DNA from: Sulfurirhabdus autotrophica | GTDB taxonomy: Bacteria > Pseudomonadota > Gammaproteobacteria > Burkholderiales > SMCO01 | DNA length: 64,000 nt | Direction: 5' to 3' | Assembly (NCBI RefSeq): GCF_004346685.1 | Contig: NZ_SMCO01000011.1 | Location: 1-64,000 of the forward strand | Shown: positions 48,635 through 57,377 of the stretch, in pieces | How the letters are laid out: every line of letters begins with the position of its first letter | Numbering within the stretch: position 1 is the first letter of the stretch | Position numbers and translations under genes: made by a program | Notes under the pieces: generated by a model | Told to the model about the DNA's origin: nothing | The model's database searches: none | What the model saw: the letters and a program-made list of their open reading frames with translations, nothing else

Positions 48635-49510
48635 TTACTTCTTGTTTAACATCGGGAAGCCAAGCGCTTCACGAGAATCATAATAAGCCTGAGCCACTTT
48701 TCTCGACAGCACGCGCACCCGGCCGATGTAGGCAGCGCGTTCAGTGACGGAAATGGCACCACGGGCATCCAGCAGGTTGAAAGTATGTGAACACTTCATC
48801 ACCATCTCGAATCCGGGCAATGGCAGATTTGCTTCCATCAGGCGTTTGGCTTCGGATTCGAACATATTGAACTGATCAAACAACCAGTTTACATTGCTAT
48901 GCTCGAAGTTATAACGGGATTGCTCCACTTCGTTCTGGTGATAGACATCGCCATAAGTCACCCCTTCCGTCCAGGTCAAGTCGAACACATTTTCCACGCC
49001 TTGCAGGTACATGGCCAAACGCTCCAGACCATAGGTAATTTCACCCAGTACCGGCTTGCATTTCAGGCCGCCGACTTCCTGGAAATAAGTGAATTGCGTC
49101 ACCTCCATTCCATTCAGCCAGACTTCCCACCCCAAACCCCAGGCACCCAAAGAAGGCGATTCCCAGTCATCTTCCACAAAACGGATATCGTGCACGCCGG
49201 TATCGACGCCAAGCGCACGCAGGGATTCCAGATACAAATCCTGAATGTTCGCGGGGGAAGGTTTCAGTACCACCTGAAACTGGTAGTAATGCTGCAAACG
49301 ATTAGGGTTTTCACCGTAACGACCATCCTTTGGGCGACGTGAAGGCTGCACGTAAGCAGCTTTCCATGGCTCCGGGCCAAGCGAACGCAAAAAAGTGGCC
49401 GTATGGAATGTGCCTGCGCCCATTTCCATATCATAAGGCTGGAGCAGCACACACCCCTGTTTTGCCCAGTAATTCTGCAGGGTCAATATAATTTCTTGAA
49501 AGGTCAACAT
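48635..49510 (-). CDS. glyQ: Glycyl-tRNA synthetase alpha subunit
   Basis: The 291-residue catalytic subunit (class II core) of bacterial glycyl-tRNA synthetase, with the signature [30 protein letters not shown] and [10 protein letters not shown]-like [40 protein letters not shown] completes the site. The glyQ-glyS order is standard. Confidence 0.97.
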   Translation of the reverse strand: MLTFQEIILTLQNYWAKQGCVLLQPYDMEMGAGTFHTATFLRSLGPEPWKAAYVQPSRRPKDGRYGENPNRLQHYYQFQVVLKPSPANIQDLYLESLRALGVDTGVHDIRFVEDDWESPSLGAWGLGWEVWLNGMEVTQFTYFQEVGGLKCKPVLGEITYGLERLAMYLQGVENVFDLTWTEGVTYGDVYHQNEVEQSRYNFEHSNVNWLFDQFNMFESEAKRLMEANLPLPGFEMVMKCSHTFNLLDARGAISVTERAAYIGRVRVLSRKVAQAYYDSREALGFPMLNKK

Positions 49511-50273
49511 GTGAAGGACCGAATAAACAAGCTAAAGGGCCTGATTCTACTTCTTTTTAGCCAGCCAAGAAAGTCCGGGAGCAGATAAAGGGTAAAATCG
49601 CAATATTGAATACCTGAGGTCGGGGGTAGCCCGACGGCTAGTATCTTTCTTTTGTTTGCCCAAAAGAAAGGCACCAAAGAAAACGAAGTTTGCGAGCTTT
49701 CGCCTATCGGCGAAATGCCTGCTTACCCCATTTCAGTGCAGGCTAACCTTTAGGTTATGCCGGAGCTAAAAAGGCACCCTATTGCATCGCCCTGCGGGTT
49801 CCCTCTACTTAGTTTTTGAACCGGGCGGCCGCGTAAACTCGCACGTAAACGTGCTCAGACATACTTGCCTTTTCCCCGATTCAAAACCCAAGCCGAAGCG
49901 ATGCAACAAAGGGCATTTAGGCTGGCAAAGCCAGCATCAGAACGCGCTATGCGCGTGGATTTTTTGACTTACCCCCTTCTGCGCCGCTGAGCGTTACCGG
50001 AAAAATCGGGATAAAGGCTGCGCATGTCTGAGCACGTGGACGCGCAGCGGATCGTGCGAGTTTGCGCTGCCGCCCGATTTATTCGGTAACGCTCAGGAAT
50101 CCCGAAGGGACGGCGCAGTTGGCGTCGCCTTCTTTTGGTTACTTTGCTTGGCGAAGCAAGAAAAGGGACTAGCCGCCGGGCTACCCCGGCATGCCGACTC
50201 GCAAAATTCGGTGCAATGCACTTCGCTTATTGCACTCTACATCACGACTTACACGAATTAATCGTAGTAATGG
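49511..50273. repeat. Intergenic region holding a ~565-bp inverted-repeat element (49623-50187)
   Basis: Outer arms GGGGTAGCCCGACGGCTAG (49623-49641) and CTAGCCGCCGGGCTACCCC (50169-50187) match at 18 of 19. Inner arms (about 49820-49885 with 50000-50080) pair over CTCGCACG and CGTGCTCAGACAT segments, so the whole region can fold into one long imperfect hairpin. No transposase or credible ORF is inside. At 50208-50253 a separate TCGGTGCAATGCACTTCGC module follows, which resembles that at 25944 and 27367. Confidence 0.7.
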
Positions 50274-51071
50274 TTATTTCCCATTAAAAAGTGAGTTGCA
50301 TGGACAGTTCTGCGAGCTAATTTTTTTCTGTTCACAGAGCTTTAAACAAGCCTCGAGGGAGGGCTGATCTTCAAACCAATCCATCCCCATCCAACCATCT
50401 GCTGTACGAACCATCCTCCCTGAATTGCTGCCCGGTGGGCGTGACTTCCAAGCATCAAGTGGCGTTCGGATGATGGTTTTATATTCGGGTTGCGTGAGGT
50501 GACTGTTCCGCTCTTTGATATTCTCCGATGACACCACGCCTAGACTAACCATTGCCTCCACATCACGCCCACCGAGGGTTAGAGCCACATTAATGGTTTT
50601 AAATTCGGAGGGAAATTCTTCTAATGGAATGCGATGCCATTCCTTGCCGTCGTATTTGAAGAATACATAAGGCGGGTTAGGGCGCCCCCATTTGTTGTAA
50701 GACAAAGATAAGTTTGGTTCGGCGACGATATAAGGAGTGCCGTTTAACGTATGCACAGCGAGCAAGTTAAAGTTGGTACGACCAAGATCTTCACCATACT
50801 CGCTGGTCCAAGTTATGGCTTTGTTTGAACCAGGCAGCGTGAAGGTAATAGTGTGTTCCTTGATGGGTGGAGGTTGTCCGATTTCATGCCGCCCGCCGTA
50901 ACTTTGCGACCGCTTCACGATGATTTTTTGCCCATCATGCAACAGTACTTCTTCTTTCCAGCTATCCCCGCCAAATCCGAATAATCCTGCGTCTGCACTC
51001 TCGCTCACTACCAAAAGCAATAGCAAGCTAATTGCGCCAAATGCTTTCAATAGCGAATGCCCTTTATTCAT
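50274..51071 (-). CDS. Exported protein of unknown function
   Basis: A 265-residue protein with an N-terminal signal sequence (hydrophobic about residues 10-25, cut near ADAGLFGF). The mature part is beta-rich, beginning WKEEVLLHDGQKIIVKRSQSYGG, with EPNLSLSYNKWGRP in the middle. It ends in a Cys-rich tail (EACLKLCEQKKISSQNCPC) that probably forms disulfides. I do not recognise the family; related exported proteins occur in other betaproteobacteria. It lies alone after the palindromic element. Confidence 0.7.
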   Translation of the reverse strand: MNKGHSLLKAFGAISLLLLLVVSESADAGLFGFGGDSWKEEVLLHDGQKIIVKRSQSYGGRHEIGQPPPIKEHTITFTLPGSNKAITWTSEYGEDLGRTNFNLLAVHTLNGTPYIVAEPNLSLSYNKWGRPNPPYVFFKYDGKEWHRIPLEEFPSEFKTINVALTLGGRDVEAMVSLGVVSSENIKERNSHLTQPEYKTIIRTPLDAWKSRPPGSNSGRMVRTADGWMGMDWFEDQPSLEACLKLCEQKKISSQNCPCNSLFNGK

Positions 51072-51133
51072 GCAGCGCTCCCTTTAATATATTTCACCGT
51101 ATTCATCCTCGCCATCGATTAAAAATCACTGTT

Positions 51134-51412
51134 CTATATGCCGTTTACAGTTTCAATCAATACAAGCTTTTTAGCACGAGGTAATTTTTTGATTTGTGCT
51201 TCTCGTTTACTTGCGCTACTGCGATCACAATGAGGTTCAGAATAAACCAAATGCACAGGCAAACGACAACGTGTATATTTAGAAGCCGTCCCATTATTAT
51301 GCGCCGCCATACGCTTATCCAGATCATTAGTAATCCCTGTATAAAACGTATCATCAGCGCATTGCACCAAGTAACAAAACCAATCACTTTTCATTATTGA
51401 CGAGTTACTCAC
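51134..51412 (-). CDS. GIY-YIG domain protein (UPF0213 type)
   Basis: A 92-residue single-domain GIY-YIG nuclease-fold protein. The motif pair appears as CYLVQCAD and FYTGITND, followed by the conserved RMAAHNNGTASKYTR (Arg and His) and ASKREAQIKKLPRAKK (catalytic Glu in REAQIK). Stand-alone members are common, with unknown function. No partner gene or repeat was seen beside it. The lnt stop is 19 bp upstream of its start side. Confidence 0.88.
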   Translation of the reverse strand: MSNSSIMKSDWFCYLVQCADDTFYTGITNDLDKRMAAHNNGTASKYTRCRLPVHLVYSEPHCDRSSASKREAQIKKLPRAKKLVLIETVNGI

Positions 51413-51430
51413 GCATGCCCCAAACCGGGT

Positions 51431-52960
51431 TTATGATTGCGACACTTTTTTCTGCCTGCCAAAGCTAACGGCAAGCATAATCATGACTGCCATCATCGAC
51501 AATACAGCCCAGTTACCCCATTTAATATACGGCGTTTCACCCACAAACCCCTGCACACGCCCATTCAGCATCCCCTCCACAAACTCCGGCAATCGCTGCT
51601 CTACCACGCCCCGTTCATTCACAATAGCCGTGACGCCGGTATTGGTAGCACGCAACATATAGCGCCCGGTTTCCAGCGCGCGCATCTGGGAAATTTGCAA
51701 ATGTTGATGAGGCGCAACAGAATCCCCAAACCAGGCATCGTTGCTGACATTCACCAACATTGTGGCGGCCGGAAGCTGGCGGATTATTTCTTCACCAAAC
51801 ACATCCTCATAGCAGACATTGACAGCCACACGTTGCCCGGCCACATTCATCGGTTTCTGGAATTTATCACCCCGTGAAAAATCCGTCAGAGGAATCTGCA
51901 GGCTCTCAATAATCCAGCCAAAAAACCATTTAAGCGGCACATATTCACCGAAAGGCACCAGGTGAAATTTGCGGTAGGTTTGGGTTGCTGCGCTACCAAA
52001 GCTTAAAACACTGTTGTAGTAAGACTCGCGCTTATCCCCTTCATATTCCGGCAATCCGATTAACAGATCCCCTTTATTTGCTCTCGCATGCTCGGCCAGT
52101 TCATCCAGATAGCTGCGTGGTACGTTGTGGTAAAACAAGGGTAGTGCGGTTTCCGGTAAAATGATCAGGCGACTGTGACTGGAGAGCACCATATTTCGGT
52201 AGCTGTTTAATGTGCTGACTGTACGATCTTCGCGCCACTTCAAATCCTGGGAGATATTGCCTTGAAGCAGACTGACGCTAACCGCTTCACCTTCCGGCTG
52301 GGTCCAGGCAACTTGCTTCAGTGCAAATCCTGACCCCCATATTGCGAGCAGCAACACTGCCCAAAGCGCCCTGCTGCGATGCCCTGCCGATGTTTTACCT
52401 GTGAGAACGCACAATAATAAGCCAGCGCTCACTGCGGTTAATAGCGAGACACCATAGATGCCCAGCACCGGGGCAAAACCGGCAAGAGGACTATAAGGTG
52501 CCTGCGCATAACCGACGGCCAGCCAAGGGAAACCAGTAAATATCCAGCCGCGTACCCATTCCATCGCCACCCACAATGCCGGGAGCAACAGTGTGGCTTT
52601 GATGATCCATTTGGTCCGGCTCATGTATTGCAAGAAACCCACTGCGGCAGGGAACAACGCCAGAAACAGGCAAAAAAGAAAGGTGGCGGTAGCCGCAAGG
52701 GGGGCAGGCATGGCGCCGTAATCGTGCAGGCTGACATAAACCCAGCTCACCCCTGCACCAAAAAACCCCAGTCCGAATACAAAACCAACCAGTACGGCAG
52801 CAAAACGCCCCGGACTATGCTTCCATAGCCAGAACAATCCTGCCAGACTCAAAACAGGAAAGGGAAAAAGATAGAAAGGGGCAAAACCAGCTACGGCAAG
52901 CACGCCCAGCAGAAGCGCAAAAGGCAGCTTTCTCGACAAGAGATAGAGATGCGGGGTCAA
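51431..52960 (-). CDS. lnt: Apolipoprotein N-acyltransferase
   Basis: Adds the third acyl chain to lipoproteins in the inner membrane. The 509-residue protein has about six N-terminal and one C-terminal membrane helices around a periplasmic nitrilase domain with the catalytic triad: Glu in ILPETALPLF, Lys in KFHLVPFGEYVP and Cys in NVCYEDVFGEE. MltA in this window is a likely substrate. It lies 2 bp downstream of corC. Confidence 0.94.
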   Translation of the reverse strand: MTPHLYLLSRKLPFALLLGVLAVAGFAPFYLFPFPVLSLAGLFWLWKHSPGRFAAVLVGFVFGLGFFGAGVSWVYVSLHDYGAMPAPLAATATFLFCLFLALFPAAVGFLQYMSRTKWIIKATLLLPALWVAMEWVRGWIFTGFPWLAVGYAQAPYSPLAGFAPVLGIYGVSLLTAVSAGLLLCVLTGKTSAGHRSRALWAVLLLAIWGSGFALKQVAWTQPEGEAVSVSLLQGNISQDLKWREDRTVSTLNSYRNMVLSSHSRLIILPETALPLFYHNVPRSYLDELAEHARANKGDLLIGLPEYEGDKRESYYNSVLSFGSAATQTYRKFHLVPFGEYVPLKWFFGWIIESLQIPLTDFSRGDKFQKPMNVAGQRVAVNVCYEDVFGEEIIRQLPAATMLVNVSNDAWFGDSVAPHQHLQISQMRALETGRYMLRATNTGVTAIVNERGVVEQRLPEFVEGMLNGRVQGFVGETPYIKWGNWAVLSMMAVMIMLAVSFGRQKKVSQS

Positions 52961-52962
52961 CG

Positions 52963-53799
52963 CTAAGCCTGGGGAATTACGCTGGCTATTTTTTCAACTA
53001 GCAGTGTATGCAGCCTGCGGCTATCTGCTCGCAATACCTGAAAGGAGAGATTGTCAATGACAACCTCTTCGCCCCGTTTTGGCAAACGGCCAAATTTATT
53101 AATAATCAGCCCACCCACGGTATCAAAATCTTCATCACTAAACGATGTGCCAAAGGACTCGTTAAAATCGATGATTTCAGTCAGCGCCTTCACACGGTAA
53201 CGGCCGCTGCGATCAAGAATAATATTATCTTCGGCTTCATCAAAATCGTACTCGTCTTCGATCTCACCAACAATCTGTTCCAGCACATCTTCAATGGTCA
53301 ACAGACCCGCTACACCACCATATTCATCTACCACGATAGCAATATGATTACGATTACTGCGAAACTCTTTCAGCAGCACATTCAGCCGTTTTGATTCTGG
53401 AATAAATACTGCCGGACGCAGCATATCCCGCACATTGAATTCTTCTCCTGCATAATACCGCAGAATATCTTTTGCCAGCAGGATACCAATCACATCATCT
53501 TTGTTTTCATCCACCACCGGGAAGCGGGAATGCGCTTTTTCAACCAGGAATGGAATAAATTTCTCTACCGGGTCATTGATATCAATCACATCCATTTGCG
53601 AACGGGGAATCATGATTTCCCGCGCTTGCATTTCTGAAACTTGTAGCACACCTTCAATCATACTGAGTGCATCGGCATCCAGCAAATTCCGCTCATAAGC
53701 AGAATGTAACAACTCGACCAACTGTTCACGATCTTCTGGTTCACGCATCAGCAATGCGCCTAAACGCTCTAGCCAACTCGGTTTATCAGGTTCTTCCAT
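52963..53799 (-). CDS. corC: CorC/HlyC family CBS-domain protein
   Basis: A cytosolic 278-residue protein with two CBS domains (about residues 55-180; MIPRSQMDVI at the start and TIEDVLEQIVGEIEDEYDF at the end) and a C-terminal CorC_HlyC transporter-associated domain. It is linked to magnesium/cobalt efflux and, with YbeY and Lnt, to envelope homeostasis. The start is ATG 53799 (EEPDKPSWLERL). The longer in-frame extension upstream overlaps a perfect inverted repeat and is unlikely to be translated. Confidence 0.9.
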   Translation of the reverse strand: MEEPDKPSWLERLGALLMREPEDREQLVELLHSAYERNLLDADALSMIEGVLQVSEMQAREIMIPRSQMDVIDINDPVEKFIPFLVEKAHSRFPVVDENKDDVIGILLAKDILRYYAGEEFNVRDMLRPAVFIPESKRLNVLLKEFRSNRNHIAIVVDEYGGVAGLLTIEDVLEQIVGEIEDEYDFDEAEDNIILDRSGRYRVKALTEIIDFNESFGTSFSDEDFDTVGGLIINKFGRLPKRGEEVVIDNLSFQVLRADSRRLHTLLVEKIASVIPQA

Positions 53800-53825
53800 G
53801 GTTTTCAAACAACTCTTTGGTAATA

Positions 53826-53879
53826 GGTAATGATTGCTGAGTAATAACGCCTGATGCGCCTCACTCAGCAATCATTACC
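53826..53879. repeat. 17-bp perfect inverted repeat between ybeY and corC
   Basis: GGTAATGATTGCTGAGT (53826-53842) pairs exactly with ACTCAGCAATCATTACC (53863-53879) around a 20-base loop. It lies in the only appreciable gap of the phoH-ybeY-corC-lnt operon, beginning 3 bp past the ybeY stop. Confidence 0.85.
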
Positions 53880-53881
53880 GA

Positions 53882-54370
53882 TCACTTTTCTGATCCGTAC
53901 GGGTCAACATACCCCAATTTTACGATAATTTCAGACTCCAGGGCTTCCATCTCTTCGGCCTCGGCTTCATCTTCATGATCATAACCTTGCAAATGCAACA
54001 CGCCATGCACAATCAAATGGGCATAGTGAGCTTCTATGCTGATACCTTGTTCACTTGCTTCTCGGGCCACTACCGGCGCGCACAGCACCAGATCGCCTGA
54101 AAGCGGTATTTCAACTGGTAAATCCAGGTCATCGTAGACAAAAGTCAGCACGTTAGTCGCATAATCCTTGCCCCGATATTCCCGGTTCAGTTCGCGCCCT
54201 TCTGCTTCATCCACTAGCCGCACTGTCATGTCTGCATCGCGTTTTAATGCAGACTTAACCCATTTGCGGATCTGTGGGCGGCTAGGTGCATCTTCCGGTT
54301 GTACTGCGTATTGCACGGACAGATGCAGTTGCTTATTTGGCGTTTTCTTGTGACCGACGCTCATAAGCAT
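53882..54370 (-). CDS. ybeY: Endoribonuclease YbeY
   Basis: A metal-dependent RNase of rRNA maturation. The 162-residue protein contains the signature [16 protein letters not shown] (HxxxHxxxxxH, zinc ligands) and the upstream [16 protein letters not shown] segment. It starts within the 3' end of phoH (ATG 54370 or 54364), so translation is coupled. Confidence 0.93.
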   Translation of the reverse strand: MLMSVGHKKTPNKQLHLSVQYAVQPEDAPSRPQIRKWVKSALKRDADMTVRLVDEAEGRELNREYRGKDYATNVLTFVYDDLDLPVEIPLSGDLVLCAPVVAREASEQGISIEAHYAHLIVHGVLHLQGYDHEDEAEAEEMEALESEIIVKLGYVDPYGSEK

Positions 54371-55277
54371 TCACAATTTTCTGCACCAGCGGGTGACGCA
54401 CCACATCTTCAGATTTAAAGTAAGTAAAGGCGATACCGCTGACATTTTCAAGTACTTCCTGCGCATCCACCAGTCCGCTTTTCTGCCCGCGCGCCAGATC
54501 AACTTGTGTTACATCGCCCGTCACCACGGCTTTTGTACCAAAACCAATACGCGTCAGAAACATTTTCATCTGCTCGGCGGTGGTATTTTGCGCTTCGTCC
54601 AGAATAATAAACGAGTGATTCAAGGTACGGCCACGCATATAAGCTAACGGTGCAATTTCGATGGCGGAACGCTCAAACAACTTCCCTACTTTTTCAAATC
54701 CCATCAGATCATATAAAGCATCATAGAGTGGTCGCAGGTAAGGGTCTACTTTCTGGCTCAGATCACCGGGTAAAAATCCCAGCTTTTCACCGGCTTCTAC
54801 TGCTGGGCGCACCAGCACAATACGTTTTACCAAATCCCGTTCCAGCGCATCCACTGCGCTGGCCACTGCCAGATAGGTTTTACCGGTGCCGGCAGGCCCA
54901 ATCCCAAAAGTAATATCGTGCCCCTGAATTTGCTGCAAATACTGGGTCTGACGCGGTGTTCTGCCGTGTAAATCCGTGCGCCGCGTCATCAGCACTGGCA
55001 TAGCACCAGTGGTGGATTCCTCGGGATTAAGGGCCGCCTCTACCAAACCCAGTTGAACATCTTCAATAGCCAATTCATTCTCTGCCAGATCATAAAAGCG
55101 TTGCAATAGTTTGGCCGCGATTTCAGTCTGCTGGTGTTTCCCTTTCAAGGTAAACTTCTCACCACGACGGGCGATCGAGATATCCAGAGCCGTTTCGATT
55201 TGTCGCAAATTTTCGTCCAGCACGCCGCAAAGATTGGCAAGACGCGCATTATCAACAGGTGAAAATGAAATATTCAT
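54333..55277 (-). CDS. ybeZ: PhoH-like ATPase (YbeZ)
   Basis: A 314-residue ATPase with an N-terminal KH-like region and a P-loop domain: Walker [12 protein letters not shown], Walker B in [11 protein letters not shown], plus [19 protein letters not shown]. It acts with YbeY in RNA metabolism. It overlaps the miaB stop by 4 bp (ATGA) and the ybeY start. Confidence 0.95.
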   Translation of the reverse strand: MNISFSPVDNARLANLCGVLDENLRQIETALDISIARRGEKFTLKGKHQQTEIAAKLLQRFYDLAENELAIEDVQLGLVEAALNPEESTTGAMPVLMTRRTDLHGRTPRQTQYLQQIQGHDITFGIGPAGTGKTYLAVASAVDALERDLVKRIVLVRPAVEAGEKLGFLPGDLSQKVDPYLRPLYDALYDLMGFEKVGKLFERSAIEIAPLAYMRGRTLNHSFIILDEAQNTTAEQMKMFLTRIGFGTKAVVTGDVTQVDLARGQKSGLVDAQEVLENVSGIAFTYFKSEDVVRHPLVQKIVNAYERRSQENAK

Positions 55278-56614
55278 GATATAGATAGCGCTGTAATCAC
55301 TTCACCACGCAAAGTGTAGTGCAGCGAACCAGTAATGGTGACATCGGCAAACCCGCCAATCAGGCGCGGATCACCCGGAAAATTAACCACCCGGTTATTT
55401 TCAGTCCGGCCGGTCAGTTCTTGATCATCTTTCTTGGATAAGCCTTCTACCAATACCCGCTGAACGCTACCCACCATCGCCAGGCTCACATTCTGAGTCT
55501 GCTCTGCGATCAGCGTTTGCAACCGCTTCAAACGCGCCTGTTTCACTTCATGAGGTACTTCATCCGCAAAATCTGCCGCTGGCGTGCCGGGACGCGGACT
55601 GTATATAAAACTGAAGCTGTTATCAAACCCCACGTCTTCCACCAGCTTCATGGTGCCTTCAAAATCTTCATCAGATTCACCAGGGAAACCCACAATAAAA
55701 TCGGAAGAGATGGTCATGCCCGGCCTGAGCTGGCGCAACCGCCGCACAATGGATTTAAATTCGAGCACGGTGTAGCCGCGTTTCATGGCTGCCAGCACTC
55801 TGTCTGAGCCACATTGAACTGGCAGATGCAGATTGCTGACCAGTTTTGGCAGCTTGCCATAGACTTCAACCAAAGACTGATTAAACTCTTTGGGATGGGA
55901 GGTGGTAAAGCGAATGCGTTCAACACCCGGAATTTCTGACACATATTCCAGCAACAGTGAAAATTCTGCGATTTCGCCATCATGCATCGCGCCACGGTAA
56001 GCATTTACATTCTGCCCCAGCAATGTAACATCTTTGACACCTTGCTCGGCCAGTTGCGCCACTTCAGCCAGCACATCATCAAAAGGCCGGGAAACCTCTT
56101 CACCCCGCGTGTAAGGCACCACACAGAACGTGCAGTATTTACTGCAGCCTTCCATAATGGACACAAACGCGGTGGAACCTTCTACTCGTGCGGGGGGAAT
56201 ATGATCAAATTTCTCTATTTCGGGGAAGGAAATATCTACCTGCGAGCGACCGGAATTTCGGCGTGCCTCCATGAGTTGCGGAAGACGGTGCAGAGTTTGC
56301 GGGCCAAAGACCACATCCACGTAAGGTGCTCTGGAGATAATAACGGCCCCTTCCTGGCTAGCCACACAACCGCCTACGCCAATAACCAGATCTGGCTTAT
56401 CTTTTTTAAGCTCGCGCCATCGCCCCAACTGGTGAAACACTTTTTCCTGCGCTTTTTCCCGAACCGAGCAGGTATTCAGCAGCAGCACATCTGCCTCTTC
56501 CTGCACGTCGGTACGCTCCATGCCTTCGCAAGCATGCAGCACATCCGCCATCTTGTCCGAGTCGTACTCGTTCATCTGACAGCCGAAAGTTTTGATAAAT
56601 ACTTTTTTAACCAC
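55274..56614 (-). CDS. miaB: tRNA-2-methylthio-N6-dimethylallyladenosine synthase
   Basis: A radical-SAM methylthiotransferase that modifies A37 of tRNAs reading U-initial codons. The 446 residues contain the N-terminal UPF0004 domain with cluster cysteines ([29 protein letters not shown]), the radical-SAM [15 protein letters not shown] and a C-terminal TRAM domain. It leads the miaB-phoH-ybeY-corC-lnt operon. Confidence 0.96.
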   Translation of the reverse strand: MVKKVFIKTFGCQMNEYDSDKMADVLHACEGMERTDVQEEADVLLLNTCSVREKAQEKVFHQLGRWRELKKDKPDLVIGVGGCVASQEGAVIISRAPYVDVVFGPQTLHRLPQLMEARRNSGRSQVDISFPEIEKFDHIPPARVEGSTAFVSIMEGCSKYCTFCVVPYTRGEEVSRPFDDVLAEVAQLAEQGVKDVTLLGQNVNAYRGAMHDGEIAEFSLLLEYVSEIPGVERIRFTTSHPKEFNQSLVEVYGKLPKLVSNLHLPVQCGSDRVLAAMKRGYTVLEFKSIVRRLRQLRPGMTISSDFIVGFPGESDEDFEGTMKLVEDVGFDNSFSFIYSPRPGTPAADFADEVPHEVKQARLKRLQTLIAEQTQNVSLAMVGSVQRVLVEGLSKKDDQELTGRTENNRVVNFPGDPRLIGGFADVTITGSLHYTLRGEVITALSIS

Positions 56615-56632
56615 GCTAATTGGGTAGATCGA

Positions 56633-56938
56633 TTATTTCGAGCTCACTTCTTCATCTGGCGTCATGATCCAGACCTTGGAAAGTTCACCCTGAGGATTTA
56701 ACTGATAAAAAATCCGGGCGGATTGAGGAATGGAACCGGGAAGAATGGATCGATTGCTCTGGTCAAAAACACGGGAACCAGGAGACAGTTTATAAACTGT
56801 TCCATCCACGTTAACCTGAGGATACTCAACCCCACGAATCATGCCGGTTTTGACATCTTGCGGCAATAATCTGCCTGCAACCGCCATTTGTGCAAAAGCC
56901 ACACTGAACAAAACGAGCATTAAAATAGATTTCAACAT
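56633..56938 (-). CDS. Small exported protein of unknown function
   Basis: A 101-residue protein with a signal peptide (MLKSILMLVLFSVAFAQMAVA, cut before GRLLPQ). The mature part is beta-rich and includes VKTGMIRGVEYPQVNVDGTVYKL and PGSIPQSARIFYQLNPQG. ATG 56938 is preferred to an in-frame start 58 codons upstream because it gives an intact signal peptide, and the upstream part crosses the tRNA and its terminator. The family is not recognised. It precedes miaB by 18 bp. Confidence 0.7.
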   Translation of the reverse strand: MLKSILMLVLFSVAFAQMAVAGRLLPQDVKTGMIRGVEYPQVNVDGTVYKLSPGSRVFDQSNRSILPGSIPQSARIFYQLNPQGELSKVWIMTPDEEVSSK

Positions 56939-57031
56939 AATGCCATCATAGCACAGAGCATTGCCGCAACCAATTGATATGAAAACACTAGGTAGCAATA
57001 CTGATAAAATGCACCGCTCACCTTCATGAAG

Positions 57032-57072
57032 CAAAAAACAAAACGGGCCCACATCACTGCGAGCCCGTTTTG
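57032..57072 (-). terminator. Terminator of tRNA-Met
   Basis: On the minus strand the stem AAAACGGGC / GCCCGTTTT is followed by GTTTTTTG, downstream of the tRNA. Confidence 0.75.
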
Positions 57073-57085
57073 ATCCTGCTTGTAT

Positions 57086-57162
57086 TGGTGGTGATAAGTG
57101 GACTTGAACCACCGACCCCAGCGTTATGAGTGCTGTGCTCTAACCAACTGAGCTATATCACC
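57086..57162 (-). tRNA. tRNA-Met (CAT anticodon, elongator type)
   Basis: A 77-base cloverleaf with encoded CCA. The acceptor is GGTGATA / TATCACC, the D arm GCTC...GAGC, the anticodon CAT lies at 57126-57128, and the T arm is GGTGG-TTCAAGT-CCACT. The first acceptor pair is normal and the anticodon stem lacks the three G-C pairs of initiators, so it is elongator Met. A CAT tRNA-Ile2 (lysidine-modified) is a remote alternative. Confidence 0.93.
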
Positions 57163-57377
57163 AGAAACCTGTACTACTGTCTTACTGTTTTCGGCTACTT
57201 GCCAATAAAAATAAAACCGCTAAAAACTTAACCGGGCATATTAAAACCAGCTATACGCTATTAATATACGGTGAACGAAGAGAGGATTAACCAACCAACC
57301 TGACCGCCAAACCAAACCGACCCTGCAAGGGGATAGAATATTGCCAATAAATGGTTTTATTGTCAAGCTTTAGGTAG
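57163..57377. other. Spacer between tRNA-Met and the sensor gene
   Basis: A 215-bp A/T-rich gap. No gene, terminator or repeat is convincing. Confidence 0.4.

Noticed and set aside
49782-49967. Short ORF inside the 49.6 kb palindromic element
   Set aside because: Composition follows the repeat arms; no coding evidence.
57086-57162. tRNA with CAT anticodon considered as initiator Met or Ile2
   Set aside because: Normal first acceptor pair and no run of three G-C pairs in the anticodon stem argue against initiator; arm sequence resembles elongator Met more than Ile2.
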